From: CAWFXC01 sp963819735
Lineage (GTDB): Bacteria; Actinomycetota; Acidimicrobiia; IMCC26256; DASPTH01
Direction of reading: 5' to 3'
NCBI GenBank assembly: GCA_963819735.1
Contig: CAWFXC010000002.1
Coordinates: 372,001 to 436,000, forward strand
Length of the DNA stretch: 64,000 nucleotides
A program made the position numbers and the translations under genes. The notes below the pieces were generated by a model that was not told the origin of the DNA, did no database searches, and worked only from the letters and a program-made list of their open reading frames with translations. This document shows positions 1 to 9,062 of the stretch, one piece after another (the stretch's first letter is position 1; every line of letters begins with the position of its first letter).

Positions 1-1231
1 CGAGCGGGTGCACGTTGTAGCCACCGCGGATGTACATCTCGCTCGAGCGGCCGCACAGCACGAGGTTGCCGTCGTCGCGCAGACGGCCGAGATCGCTGGT
101 GGTGATCCAGCCGTCGGGTGACAGCGCGTCGGCCGTGCGTTCCGGATCGCGCCAATAGCCGCGCATTCCGCACGGTGACCGCAACGTGATGATCCCGACG
201 TCGCCGCGCGGCACCTCGGTGCCCTCTTCGTCGAGGAGCTTGAGCTCGACCCCGACGCCGGGGCGGCCCACTGTGTTCAGCAGCACCTCGGGGGGATCGC
301 CGGGGACGGTGCCGGTGATGCTCGACGACTCGGTGCACGCGTAGCGCACGACGATCGGTACCGCGAGGCGAGTGCGCATCTTCTCGGCCAACTCGGGCGT
401 GACCGGCGCCGAGCCCGTGGTGCAGATCCGCAGCGCCGACAGATCGGCGGTGGCCAACTCCGGGAGCTCCACCAACTTCGCCCATTGCGTGGGCACGCCC
501 TGCCCGCCGGTGACGTGCTCGCGCACCATGATGTCGAGCATCTCCCCCGCCGACCACGGTGTGGGCATCAACACACAGTTGATGACGAACTCGATCTGAT
601 CCCAGATCTTGTTCATGTAGCCGGCGTGGGCGAACGGCAGCGGCAACGTGCGCACGTCGTGCATCGCGCTGAGGATGCCGCTCATACGTGCCGACGCCTC
701 GAGCGCGCGGTGGTCGAACCAGGCGCCCTTGGGGATTCCCGTGGTGCCGCTCGTCCACACGATGCAGACCGGATCGTCGGGCCGACGCGCGGGCCGGTCG
801 GTGAGGGCGTTGCCTGCGGCGGCCGCGCGCTGCAGCGCGTCGCGGTGCATGACGACGGGCGGCCGGGGCGCGTCGGCCGGAATCGGATCACCCGCCGACT
901 CGTGCAGCACGGCACGCGGCTCGCACCGCTGGAGGATCGCCGCGGTCTCGAGCGGCCCCAGCCGCGTGTTGATCCCGGTGATCACCGCACCGAGCCGCGC
1001 CCCCGCCGCGTACGCGACCGCGTAGTCGATCGACGACGGCAGCATCAGCGCCACGACGTCGCCCGGGCGCACGCCTTCGTCGCGCAACGTGGCCGCGAGC
1101 GAGTCGGCGGCGGCCAGCCACTGCGCGTACGAGATGCGGACGTCGCCCTCGGTGTAGGAGAGCGCGTCGGGTTCGCGCGACGCGACCTCCTCGAGGAGGT
1201 CGCCCAGGGTGGTGCTGGTCACTCCGCTCAC
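1..1231 (-). CDS. Acyl-CoA ligase (FadD-like), 3' end beyond the window
   Basis: ANL-superfamily AMP-forming ligase that would activate a carboxylic acid to its CoA thioester through an acyl-adenylate. About 410 residues are visible from a GTG start at 1231. The P-loop-like motif TSGTTGIPKG lies near residues 157-166, the acyl-binding region contains YACTES, and the hinge motif GRSSEMYIRGGYNVHP is at the window edge. The last roughly 90 residues, which carry the catalytic lysine, are off the window. It starts 10 bases after the stop of the CaiB-type gene, so the two are probably co-transcribed with the SDR before them. The substrate cannot be read from the sequence; neighbours suggest branched-chain, sterol or terpenoid acid breakdown. 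Confidence 0.9.
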   Translation of the reverse strand, partial: MSGVTSTTLGDLLEEVASREPDALSYTEGDVRISYAQWLAAADSLAATLRDEGVRPGDVVALMLPSSIDYAVAYAAGARLGAVITGINTRLGPLETAAILQRCEPRAVLHESAGDPIPADAPRPPVVMHRDALQRAAAAGNALTDRPARRPDDPVCIVWTSGTTGIPKGAWFDHRALEASARMSGILSAMHDVRTLPLPFAHAGYMNKIWDQIEFVINCVLMPTPWSAGEMLDIMVREHVTGGQGVPTQWAKLVELPELATADLSALRICTTGSAPVTPELAEKMRTRLAVPIVVRYACTESSSITGTVPGDPPEVLLNTVGRPGVGVELKLLDEEGTEVPRGDVGIITLRSPCGMRGYWRDPERTADALSPDGWITTSDLGRLRDDGNLVLCGRSSEMYIRGGYNVHPL

Positions 1232-1241
1232 GCGCGCATCC

Positions 1242-2384
1242 TCACGCCACGGCACCAGACGCGCGCAGTCGGGCGATGTCGTCGGCCTCCATGCCTATCT
1301 CGCAGAGCACCGCGTCGGTGTCGACGCCCGGATACGCATACGACGTGCCCGGCTCGGCCACCGTGCGGCTGAACCGGGGCGCGGGCGCGACCTGGCGCCC
1401 ACCGCCGGGCGCGGGGACGAAGAGATCGCGCGCCACGTTGTGGGGGTGCTCGTGAGCTTCGTTGAATCGATACACCGGAGCGAAGCACACGTCGGTGCCT
1501 TCGAGCTGCGCCTGCCACTCGTCGCGCGTGCGGGTGCGGATCACCTTGGCGATGCGCTCCTGCACCTCGGGCCAGTGCGTCTGGTCGTACTGGGCGGGCA
1601 GGTCCTCGATCGTCATGCCCAGCTCCTCGAGCAGCTGGGCGTAGAAGTGCGGCTCGATCGGGGCCAGCGTGACGAACTTCCCGTCGGCGGTCTCGTAGAC
1701 GTTGTAGAACGGCGAACCGCCGTCGAAGAGGTTCGTGCCAATGTCGTCGGTGTGCATGCCGCTCTCCGCCATGGCGTAGAACACGGTGAACAGCGACGCC
1801 ACGCCGTCGACCATGGCCGCGTCGATGACCTGGCCGATACCCGATCGCTGCGCCTCGAACAACGCGCACACCACCCCGTACGCGAGATGGAGGCCGCCGC
1901 CGGCGAAGTCGCCGAAGATCTGGAGCACCGGAACCGGGGGCCCGCCCCGGGGCCCGATCGAACCGATGGCGCCGGTGATCGCTTCGTAGTTCAAGGAGTG
2001 CGCGGCGCTCTGCGCCAAGGGCCCGTCCTGACCCCACCCGGTGAGGCGTCCGTAGACCAGCCGCGGGTTGCGGGCCATCGCCGCCTCGGGCCCGACCCCG
2101 AGGCGCTCGGCCACGCCCGGCCGGAACGACTCGACCATCGCGTCGGCGCGCTCGGCCAGCGCGAGCACGACCTCGACCCCCTCGGGTTGCTTGAGGTCGA
2201 CTGCGATCGATCGGCGACCCCGGTCGAACTCGCTGTGTCGCCGCGGCTTCGGCTCGGCCGGCACGTCGGACACGCGGTTAACGCGGATCACGTCGGCCCC
2301 CATGTCGGCGAGCTTCAGCGTCGCGAACGGCAACGCGCCCAGCCCCGCGAGCTCCACCACGGTGACGCCGTTCAGTGGTCCCAT
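1242..2384 (-). CDS. Alpha-methylacyl-CoA racemase-like CaiB/BaiF family protein
   Basis: 380-residue class III CoA-transferase-fold protein, the size of mycobacterial Mcr. The N-terminus (LNGVTVVELAGLGALPFA) and the block GDFAGGGLHLAYG are typical of 2-methylacyl-CoA racemases, which epimerise the alpha-methyl carbon so that beta-oxidation can continue. The Asp of GDF and the Glu of the IEPHFY block are present. The position of the Mcr catalytic His (LHAIG) appears to read IGSIG here, so one of the two bases is missing by my eye alignment. It starts 2 bases after the SDR stop and sits 10 bases before the acyl-CoA ligase: a three-gene operon. A CoA-transferase role is possible. Confidence 0.85.
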   Translation of the reverse strand: MGPLNGVTVVELAGLGALPFATLKLADMGADVIRVNRVSDVPAEPKPRRHSEFDRGRRSIAVDLKQPEGVEVVLALAERADAMVESFRPGVAERLGVGPEAAMARNPRLVYGRLTGWGQDGPLAQSAAHSLNYEAITGAIGSIGPRGGPPVPVLQIFGDFAGGGLHLAYGVVCALFEAQRSGIGQVIDAAMVDGVASLFTVFYAMAESGMHTDDIGTNLFDGGSPFYNVYETADGKFVTLAPIEPHFYAQLLEELGMTIEDLPAQYDQTHWPEVQERIAKVIRTRTRDEWQAQLEGTDVCFAPVYRFNEAHEHPHNVARDLFVPAPGGGRQVAPAPRFSRTVAEPGTSYAYPGVDTDAVLCEIGMEADDIARLRASGAVA

Positions 2385-2386
2385 GC

Positions 2387-3235
2387 TCAGGATGCTCCCT
2401 TGGTGCTGGATTCGGGAACCGGCGTCGCGTCGAGGATCTCGGCGAACCGTTGCGCGAACACGTCTCGGAGGTCGCCGTGACTCACGACCCAGAACCGGTT
2501 GGCGCGTATGGCATCGACGACCATAGCGGCGACCTCGTCGGGTTCCTTCCCGTCGGGGCCGGTGAACCCGCCCCGGATCGCGAGCCGCCAGGCCTCGGCG
2601 TCGTCGGTGCGCTGCTCGGCGCCGGAGTGGGCGGGACGGTTGCGCTCGGCCTCCATCACGTTGGTGTTGGTGGCGCTGGGGCACAGCACGCTCACGCCGA
2701 TGGGCGATCCTTCCATCGCCAGCTCCTGGCGCATGGTCTCGGAGATCGACACCACGCCGACCTTGCTCACCGCGTAGGGCCCGAGGAAGGCGGTGCCGCT
2801 CAGGAGGCCGGCGACCGATGCGGTGTTCACCACGTGCCCGGGCGTGCCCTGGCCCCGCATGATCGGCAGGAACGTCTGCACCCCGTGGATGACGCCCCAG
2901 AGGTTGACGTCGAGCACCCAGCGCCAGTCGTCGAGGGTCTGATGCTCCAGCGTGTTGAACGTCGACACGCCCGCGTTGTTGCACACGATGTCGACCTGAC
3001 CGAAGCGATCGAGGGTCGCCGCCGCCAGTTGTTCGACGTCCTCGATCCTCGACACATCGGTGCGGACGGCGAGGGTCCCGTCGGGCAGCGAACCCAACGC
3101 GGCGTCCAGGGCGTTCGCCTCGATGTCGGCGATCACGATCCGGCACCCGGCGCGGGCGAACGCCCGGGCCAGTGCGAGACCGATCCCGCTGGCGCCTCCG
3201 GTCACGACGGCGACCCCGTCGGTGAGCGTCTCCAT
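2387..3235 (-). CDS. SDR family NAD(P)-dependent oxidoreductase
   Basis: 282-residue classical short-chain dehydrogenase. It has the cofactor motif TGGASGIG near residues 12-19, NNAG near 90, the catalytic Ser in NTASVAG and the catalytic pair in YAVSK. An acidic residue after the second strand (IADIE) suggests NAD rather than NADP. It is first of a leftward operon with the racemase-like and acyl-CoA ligase genes, so oxidation of a hydroxyacyl-CoA or alcohol intermediate is likely. The substrate is unknown. Confidence 0.88.
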   Translation of the reverse strand: METLTDGVAVVTGGASGIGLALARAFARAGCRIVIADIEANALDAALGSLPDGTLAVRTDVSRIEDVEQLAAATLDRFGQVDIVCNNAGVSTFNTLEHQTLDDWRWVLDVNLWGVIHGVQTFLPIMRGQGTPGHVVNTASVAGLLSGTAFLGPYAVSKVGVVSISETMRQELAMEGSPIGVSVLCPSATNTNVMEAERNRPAHSGAEQRTDDAEAWRLAIRGGFTGPDGKEPDEVAAMVVDAIRANRFWVVSHGDLRDVFAQRFAEILDATPVPESSTKGAS

Positions 3236-3357
3236 GACGAGCTACCCCCTTGGTGTGGACGGGCGATACGGTACGGCCCGACTGCGGTCCCTGCGAGTCC
3301 GGTGGGCGGCCACGGCGCACGACGACGGATCACGCTCGAGCATCAGGGGGAAGACGC
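3236..3357. promoter_or_regulatory. Divergent promoter region between two SDR operons
   Basis: This 122-base gap separates the leftward SDR/racemase/ligase operon from the rightward SDR pair and must hold both promoters. A ribosome binding site (AGGGGGAAG) precedes the ATG at 3358. I see no convincing operator palindrome, and no regulator gene is adjacent. Confidence 0.5.
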
Positions 3358-4125
3358 ATGGCCGGTCAGCAGCGATTCGAAGGCAAGGTGGCGTTCGTCA
3401 CCGGGGCGGGTTCCGGCATCGGGCGGGCGGTCACGCTGCGGCTCTCGGGCGAAGGGGCCCAGGTGTTCGGGCACGACATCAATCCCGAATCACTCGCGGC
3501 CACGGCGAAGCTGGCCGCCGACGCCGGCGGCGGCACGGTGGAGACCCGCGTCGGCGACGTCAGCGACCGCGACGAGTGCCGGGCGGCGATCGGTGCCGCG
3601 GTCGATACGTTCGGGCACCTCGACGTGCTCGGCAACGTCGCGGGAATCCTCGCCGGGGCCGAGTTCTTCCCCGACGTCACCGAAGCCAGCTACCGCCGGA
3701 TCATGGGCGTGAACGTCGACGCCTATTTCTTCCTGGCCCAGGCCGCGGTGCCGCACCTGCTCGAGTCGGGCGGCAACATCGTCAACATCGCGTCGAACGC
3801 GGGCCTCATGGGGCAGGCCTACACGGTCGCGTACTGCATGTCGAAGGGGGCGGTCGTGCTATTCACCAAGGCGTTGGCGATGGAATACGCGAAGGCGCCG
3901 ATCCGCGTCAACGCGATCGCGCCCGGTGGAACCGACACCGCGCTGAGCCAGAACTTCCAGTTCCCCGAAGGGGTCGACTTCGAGTTGATGGGCCGCTACA
4001 CCGGCTTCCGTCCGATGGGCTCGCCCGACGACATCGCCGCGCTGTTCGCGCTGGTGGCATCCGACGAAGGCCGCAGCTTCCACGGTGCGGTGTTGTCGTG
4101 CGACAACGGGATCACCGCGGGCTGA
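3358..4125 (+). CDS. SDR family oxidoreductase
   Basis: 255-residue classical SDR. TGAGSGIG lies near residues 16-23, the catalytic Ser is in NIASNAG and the YxxxK pair is in YCMSK. The usual NNAG reads NVAG, a tolerated variant. The ATG at 3358 was chosen because a clear AGGGGG ribosome binding site lies just upstream; longer frames would start inside the promoter region. It is followed after 57 bases by another SDR on the same strand. Fold certain, substrate unknown. Confidence 0.88.
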   Translation: MAGQQRFEGKVAFVTGAGSGIGRAVTLRLSGEGAQVFGHDINPESLAATAKLAADAGGGTVETRVGDVSDRDECRAAIGAAVDTFGHLDVLGNVAGILAGAEFFPDVTEASYRRIMGVNVDAYFFLAQAAVPHLLESGGNIVNIASNAGLMGQAYTVAYCMSKGAVVLFTKALAMEYAKAPIRVNAIAPGGTDTALSQNFQFPEGVDFELMGRYTGFRPMGSPDDIAALFALVASDEGRSFHGAVLSCDNGITAG

Positions 4126-4182
4126 CAACGCCACCGAGCCAATCGCGCGTACGCGCATGAAGACGCGGATGAGGGAGTCGCA

Positions 4183-5106
4183 ATGAAGGACGTGGTCGGC
4201 AAGGTCGCCGTCGTGACCGGTGGCGGTCAGGGCATCGGGCGCGCGCTGGTCGAGCGGTTCACGGCCGAGGGGATGAAGGCGGTCATCGCCGACGTCGTCC
4301 CCGACCTGGTCGAGAAGACCACGAGCGAGCTCCGCGACGAGGGCCGCGACGTGATCGGCGTGGTCACCGACGTGACCTCGCTCGAATCGGTCGAGGCGCT
4401 GCGCGACGCGACCCTGGCCGAGTACGGCGCGGTGCACGTCGTGTGCAACAACGCGGGAATCGGATCCGGATCCGAGGGGCAGATCTGGGAACACCACGTG
4501 AACGACTGGCGGTGGTCGCTCGACGTGAACGTGATGGGCGTCGTCAACGGCATCAACGCGTTCGTGCCCACGATGCTGGCCCAGGACGTCGAGGGCCACG
4601 TGGTCAACACCACGTCGGGAAACGGCGGCTTCACGCCCCTCATCAACAGCGCGGTGTACGCGACCACCAAGGCCGCGGTCACCACGATCACCGAGTGCCT
4701 GTGGGGTCAACTCCGGGAGGTCAACGCCAAGGTGAGCGCGTCGCTGCTCTACCCGTCGACCCGCTCGCCGGGGATGCTCAACACCGGGATCTGGCGCCCG
4801 GGCGCCAACCGCCCCGACCGCTACGACCGGCCCGGCGCGCCGCCGAAGGAAGGCCGCGACGCGCTCGGCCAGTACCTCGCCCGCATGGAAGCCGCCGGCC
4901 TGCCGGTCGAGTTCGCGCCGCTCGAGGAGGTCGCCGACATCTGCTTCAACGGCATCGTGAACGACACGTTCTGGATCACCGCGCCCAGCGAGGCCCAGCA
5001 GGAGAAGATCCGGGCCCGGGCCACGTCACAGATCGAGATGACGCATCCCGACTACCTGCTCACCGCGAACATGATGACGTCGCGTCCCTCCGACGAAGAC
5101 GACTGA
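4183..5106 (+). CDS. SDR family oxidoreductase
   Basis: 307-residue SDR with TGGGQGIG near residues 12-19, NNAG, the catalytic Ser in NTTSGNG and YATTK as the catalytic pair. The insertion and extended C-terminus resemble actinobacterial SDRs in lipid or steroid side-chain catabolic clusters, and the closest internal relative by eye is the SDR at 2387-3235 (shared NDWRWSLDVN-type block). GAGGGAG precedes the ATG. It ends 12 bases before the convergent 2-hydroxyacid dehydrogenase. Confidence 0.87.
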   Translation: MKDVVGKVAVVTGGGQGIGRALVERFTAEGMKAVIADVVPDLVEKTTSELRDEGRDVIGVVTDVTSLESVEALRDATLAEYGAVHVVCNNAGIGSGSEGQIWEHHVNDWRWSLDVNVMGVVNGINAFVPTMLAQDVEGHVVNTTSGNGGFTPLINSAVYATTKAAVTTITECLWGQLREVNAKVSASLLYPSTRSPGMLNTGIWRPGANRPDRYDRPGAPPKEGRDALGQYLARMEAAGLPVEFAPLEEVADICFNGIVNDTFWITAPSEAQQEKIRARATSQIEMTHPDYLLTANMMTSRPSDEDD

Positions 5107-5123
5107 CCCCGCACCGCGTCAGT
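5102..5123. terminator. Possible weak bidirectional terminator
   Basis: ACTGAC at 5102-5107 and GTCAGT at 5118-5123 form a perfect 6-bp inverted repeat with a 10-base loop. It spans the stop codons of the two convergent genes. There is no U-tract, so this is only suggestive. Confidence 0.3.
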
Positions 5124-6096
5124 AGCCCGCCTGCGGGTCGACCACCCCGACGAGATCCTCGCCGCCGCGGTAGCGGTAGACGTTCTCGCCGAAGATCTCA
5201 ATGGTGCGGCGCATCGTCGTCGGCGTCGCCCACGACACGTGCGGGCTGAGCCGCACGAGCGGGTGTGAGTAGAGGGGATGGCCCGCGGGAAGCGGCTCGG
5301 GATCGACCACGTCGAGGGTGGCGCGCGCGATGCGGCCGTCGTCGAGTGCGGCAATCAACGCGTCCTGGTCGACCAGCGTGCCCCGCGCGATGTTCACGAG
5401 ATGGGCGCCCGGTTTGATCGCGGCCAGCGCCTCGGCGTCGAGGAGGTGATACGTCTCGTCGGTCGCGGGCGCCGCGATCACCACGTGGTCGGATTCGCCG
5501 AGCAGCTCCGGCAGTGAACGCACCAGCTCGATGTCGGGGTGAGGCGTGGGCACATCGCGGCGGCGGTAGCCGAGAACCCGCATGTCGAAGGCCCGCGCCC
5601 GCCGGGCCACCTCGGCGCCGATCGCGCCGACGCCCACCAGGCCGACGGTCTTCCCGGCGAGCGGCTCCAGCGTGGCGGTGTTCCAGCGCGGCGGCGGTTC
5701 GTCGATCCACAGCTCCGGGAGGTGCTTGACGAACGCGAGCATGGTCGCGAGTACGAACTCCGAGATCGCTTCCGCGCTGGCCCCGCGCGAGCACGTGATG
5801 GTGCGATCGCCGAACGCGTCGAGCTCGATGCCGTCGACGCCGGTGCTGAGGAGATGGACCCAACGGGTGGCCGGCGTGACCAGACGGCCCAACTCCTTGC
5901 GGCTGCGCCCGAAGGTCACGACGATCTCGGCGCCCGCGGGCGGCGCGTCGTCGAGCGCCACCACCGTCTCGGCCTCGGGCACCACACCGCGGAGCACCGC
6001 GAGCATCGTGTCGCCCCAGCCACCGAGGCTGGCGACAATCGTCGGCGCCAATGCGTCGAACGAGGCTGCAGACGAAGGTTCCGGCGCGTCCGCCAT
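5119..6096 (-). CDS. D-isomer-specific 2-hydroxyacid dehydrogenase family protein
   Basis: 325 residues. The Rossmann motif GVGAIG follows LAGKTVGLV near residue 155, and the catalytic triad of the family is visible as Arg in NIARGTLVD, Glu in DPEPL and His in LSPHVS. The N-terminal third is the usual substrate-domain half. It would reduce a 2-oxoacid or oxidise a D-2-hydroxyacid with NAD(P). Its ATG overlaps the stop of the upstream double CaiB gene (TGATG), so the two are translationally coupled. The actual substrate is unknown. Confidence 0.88.
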   Translation of the reverse strand: MADAPEPSSAASFDALAPTIVASLGGWGDTMLAVLRGVVPEAETVVALDDAPPAGAEIVVTFGRSRKELGRLVTPATRWVHLLSTGVDGIELDAFGDRTITCSRGASAEAISEFVLATMLAFVKHLPELWIDEPPPRWNTATLEPLAGKTVGLVGVGAIGAEVARRARAFDMRVLGYRRRDVPTPHPDIELVRSLPELLGESDHVVIAAPATDETYHLLDAEALAAIKPGAHLVNIARGTLVDQDALIAALDDGRIARATLDVVDPEPLPAGHPLYSHPLVRLSPHVSWATPTTMRRTIEIFGENVYRYRGGEDLVGVVDPQAGY

Positions 6097-8492
6097 CAGA
6101 CCGCGGGAGGCGTCGTCTCCAACACCCCGGCCGCGAGCAGCCGATCGATCTCGGCCGCGTCGAGACCGAGGAGCTCGGCCGCGATGGCGCGCGTGTGTTC
6201 ACCGAGGTCGGGGGCGGGGCGGATGTCGGGGCCGACCATGAGGTCGCCACGGAACGCGGCGCCGTCGAGCACCAGGCGCCCCACACCCGGTTGATCGATG
6301 GCCACCGCGAACCCCCGGGCCACGTAGTGCGGGTCGGTGGTCATCTCCGCGCCCGTCAGCATGGGCACGGCGGGCACCCCCTGCGCTTGGCACGCGGCCG
6401 CAACCTCGTCCTTCGATACCCCGGTCGTCCAGTTGCGGATGCAGGCGTCGACCTCGTCGGCACGGTTGCGGCGCGCCGCGACCGTGGCCAGGCTGTCGTC
6501 CTTCGCCCATTCGGGCGAACCCATCGCCGCGACCAGGCCCTCCCAGTCGGAGTCGTCGCGGCAGGTGATCGCCACCCACTGCTCGTCTCCCGCGCACGGG
6601 TAGAGACCCCACGGCGAACCGGCCTCGCTGCGGTTGCCCTGGGGCTTCACCGAACCGGCCTCGACGCCCTCAGCCGCCATGAGGTCGCCCAGCATGCCGA
6701 CAACCGTCTCCACCTGGGCAACCTCGACGTGCACACCGTGGTTCACGCCCCGGGCCCGGCCCACGAGCGCGGCGAGCGACGCCACCGCGCCCAGGCAACC
6801 GGCGACGTGGTCGGGGTAGATCGACATCGAACCGGCGGGCACGTCACGGTCGGCATAGTTCCAGAGGTGCACCAGCCCGCCCGGAGGTTGCGTGCTCGGT
6901 CCGTAACCGCGCCACCACGACCATTCGCCACGCGAGCCCATGAGCTGGCTCGACACCATCACCAAGCCGGGGTTCACCGCGTTCAGCTCGCGGAACCCGA
7001 CCCCCATCTTGTTCATGGTCCCGGTCGAGTTGTTCTCGACGACGACATCGGACACCGCGGCCAGGCGGTGGAGGAGCGCTCGACCCTCCGGGGTCTTGGC
7101 GTTCACGCCGAACCCGAGCTTCGAACGGCTCGACGACGCGAACGACGGGTTGGTCTCACCGCCGAGCTGGAGCCGCATGAAGTCGGTGTACGTGCGCGAC
7201 TCGATCTTCATCACTTCGGCGCCGTACTCGGCGAAGCGACGGCCGACCTCGACCCCGACCGCACCGTGTCCGAAGTCCATGACCCGGACCCCCGCGAGCG
7301 GTGGCCCGGGCTCCACCGCGCCCAACGGCGCCGCCCGCCGGACGCCGAGGGCGGCGAACACCGAAGCGGTGTGCTCCCCCACCGCCGGCGGCGACGCAGT
7401 GGGGCCGGCGCGCACGCCGTCGACCTCGAAGTAGCCCGACGCGATCGACGTGGTGACGTCGGGGGCGACCTCGAGCTCGACGAACGTGCCCCGCGACCGG
7501 AAGTGCACGTTCTCGAGGATGTCGGCCGGCGTGAGCGCCGGGGTGCACACGATGCCGCGGCGCTGCGCCTCGACCGACACCTCCTCCATGCTGAGGTCGG
7601 CGAAGTGGGCCTCGAACAGCGGGTTCAACACGTGCTCGGAGATCTCGCGCCGGGCCACGAACCCGTCGAGCGCAGGATCCTGCAGGAACTCGGGTTCGCC
7701 CAACCACTCACGCATTGCGTGCCACTGCCGCACGCTCAGGATGATCAGGCGCACGTAGCCGCCCTTGCACGCGAAGATCGGGTAGATCGGCCCGTTGCCG
7801 TTGCGCACCTCGCCCGCCGGGAAGCCGGCGTCGATGCGGGCCATCGCGTTCGGGAGCGACCAGTCGGTGATCTGCGCGATCGCCTCGTTGGTCGACACCT
7901 CAACGAACTGCCCGGCGCCGGTCTGCTCGCGCTGGAACAGCGCGGAGAGGAGCCCGAACGCGCTGGTGATCGACGCAGCGTCGTCGACGAGATGCCCGGG
8001 CGGGAACAGCGGCGTGTCCTCGGGAACACCGGCCTTGAACGCGAACCCGGCGCTGGCGGCCAGGGCGGCGTCGGTCGACTGCCAGCCCGCGTAAGGCCCG
8101 TCGAGGCCGAACGCGGTGAGGGCGGCGACGATGAGGTGCGGGTGCTGCCGCGCGAGGTCGCGGGCGTCGAGGGATCCCCCGAACGCGGCGCCCAGCGCGA
8201 CGTCTGAGGTCACGAGCACGTCGGAGTGGGCGAGCAGCTCCTGGAAGCGGTCGACGTCGGCGGCATCCCCGAGGTCGAGGGCCACGCCGAGCTTGCCTGC
8301 GTTGCGAATCGCGAAGGCGAGCGACACCCCGGCCCGCACGGGCGCGGCGGTCCGCGCCGGGGACCCGCCCGGGGGCTCGACCTTCACCACCTCGGCTCCG
8401 AGGTCGCCGAGCAGGCGGCTGCAGAGCTCGCCCCGCCCGACGGTGCAATCGACGACGCGGAGACCGGACAGGGGAAGCGGCGTTGGGCTCAT
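6096..8492 (-). CDS. Double-domain CaiB/BaiF (class III) CoA-transferase
   Basis: 798 residues, about twice the usual 400, made of two class III CoA-transferase domains in tandem. Domain 1 starts LSGLRVVDCTVGRGELCSR; domain 2 starts near residue 400 with LAGVRVMDFGHGAVGVEVG. Each keeps an Asp in the expected catalytic block (VDDAASITSAFG and YPDHVAGCLG), so neither half is obviously dead. Family members move CoA between carboxylic acids through a covalent Asp-acyl anhydride. Single-domain members act as interlocked dimers, so the fusion may be a covalent dimer. It is coupled to the 2-hydroxyacid dehydrogenase by a one-base overlap. Confidence 0.88.
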   Translation of the reverse strand: MSPTPLPLSGLRVVDCTVGRGELCSRLLGDLGAEVVKVEPPGGSPARTAAPVRAGVSLAFAIRNAGKLGVALDLGDAADVDRFQELLAHSDVLVTSDVALGAAFGGSLDARDLARQHPHLIVAALTAFGLDGPYAGWQSTDAALAASAGFAFKAGVPEDTPLFPPGHLVDDAASITSAFGLLSALFQREQTGAGQFVEVSTNEAIAQITDWSLPNAMARIDAGFPAGEVRNGNGPIYPIFACKGGYVRLIILSVRQWHAMREWLGEPEFLQDPALDGFVARREISEHVLNPLFEAHFADLSMEEVSVEAQRRGIVCTPALTPADILENVHFRSRGTFVELEVAPDVTTSIASGYFEVDGVRAGPTASPPAVGEHTASVFAALGVRRAAPLGAVEPGPPLAGVRVMDFGHGAVGVEVGRRFAEYGAEVMKIESRTYTDFMRLQLGGETNPSFASSSRSKLGFGVNAKTPEGRALLHRLAAVSDVVVENNSTGTMNKMGVGFRELNAVNPGLVMVSSQLMGSRGEWSWWRGYGPSTQPPGGLVHLWNYADRDVPAGSMSIYPDHVAGCLGAVASLAALVGRARGVNHGVHVEVAQVETVVGMLGDLMAAEGVEAGSVKPQGNRSEAGSPWGLYPCAGDEQWVAITCRDDSDWEGLVAAMGSPEWAKDDSLATVAARRNRADEVDACIRNWTTGVSKDEVAAACQAQGVPAVPMLTGAEMTTDPHYVARGFAVAIDQPGVGRLVLDGAAFRGDLMVGPDIRPAPDLGEHTRAIAAELLGLDAAEIDRLLAAGVLETTPPAV

Positions 8493-8564
8493 GACGCGAT
8501 CTCTAGCACGCTCCCGCCCGCCGCGCGTCGTCGCGGGCGAACCACCCGGTTCAGGGATGGGAGC

Positions 8565-8924
8565 TCAGTGACGAAGGGTCAGGAGGCGGCCGGACTCGGC
8601 CACGTCGAAGACCTGGCGGATCGATGCCGCGGGCGACTCGACCGTGAGCTCGATGTCGTGCTCCTGCGTGAACCGCCACGCTTCGACGAGGACGGCGACG
8701 CACGACGAATCGAGCAGGGCGAGGCCGTCCATCCGGATCGCGATCGAGGCCGGGTGCTCCTTGGCGATGGTCAGGAGCTGATTGCGGAACTGACCGGCCG
8801 ACGTGCGGTCGATCTCGCCGATCACCTCGATGAACACGTCGCCGCTGCGCCGGGCGATCGAGCAGGAGAACACGGTTTGCGCCGCGACTGCCGCCCGGAC
8901 CCGATGGTGTTGCACGGAGGACAT
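8565..8924 (-). CDS. STAS-domain protein (anti-sigma-factor antagonist-like)
   Basis: 119 residues. The core GEIDRTSAGQFRNQLL followed by LALLDSSCVAVLVEAW is the STAS fold, with the Ser pair at the position phosphorylated in SpoIIAA-type antagonists. The start at 8924 is preferred to a GTG/ATG 30 bases upstream because GAGGAGGGG lies just before it. No anti-sigma kinase or sigma factor is adjacent, so its partner is encoded elsewhere. Confidence 0.75.
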   Translation of the reverse strand: MSSVQHHRVRAAVAAQTVFSCSIARRSGDVFIEVIGEIDRTSAGQFRNQLLTIAKEHPASIAIRMDGLALLDSSCVAVLVEAWRFTQEHDIELTVESPAASIRQVFDVAESGRLLTLRH

Positions 8925-9062
8925 GCGCCCCTCCTCCTCGTCTGGCGGCCGCACTCCGCCGGTTTTGGTGTCAACGGCGCGGACGCCCGCAGACTTGACG
9001 GTTATCGGGCAGGTTCTCCGACCCTGTGACCGACGGCACCGCGAAGTGCTGAACTCGTCGGC

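Noticed and set aside
485..1372. 295-residue plus-strand frame
   Set aside because: Shadow of the acyl-CoA ligase, whose ANL motifs lie on the minus strand.
6051..8207. 718-residue plus-strand frame
   Set aside because: Antisense of the double CaiB gene; no domains, Arg/His/Ala-rich.
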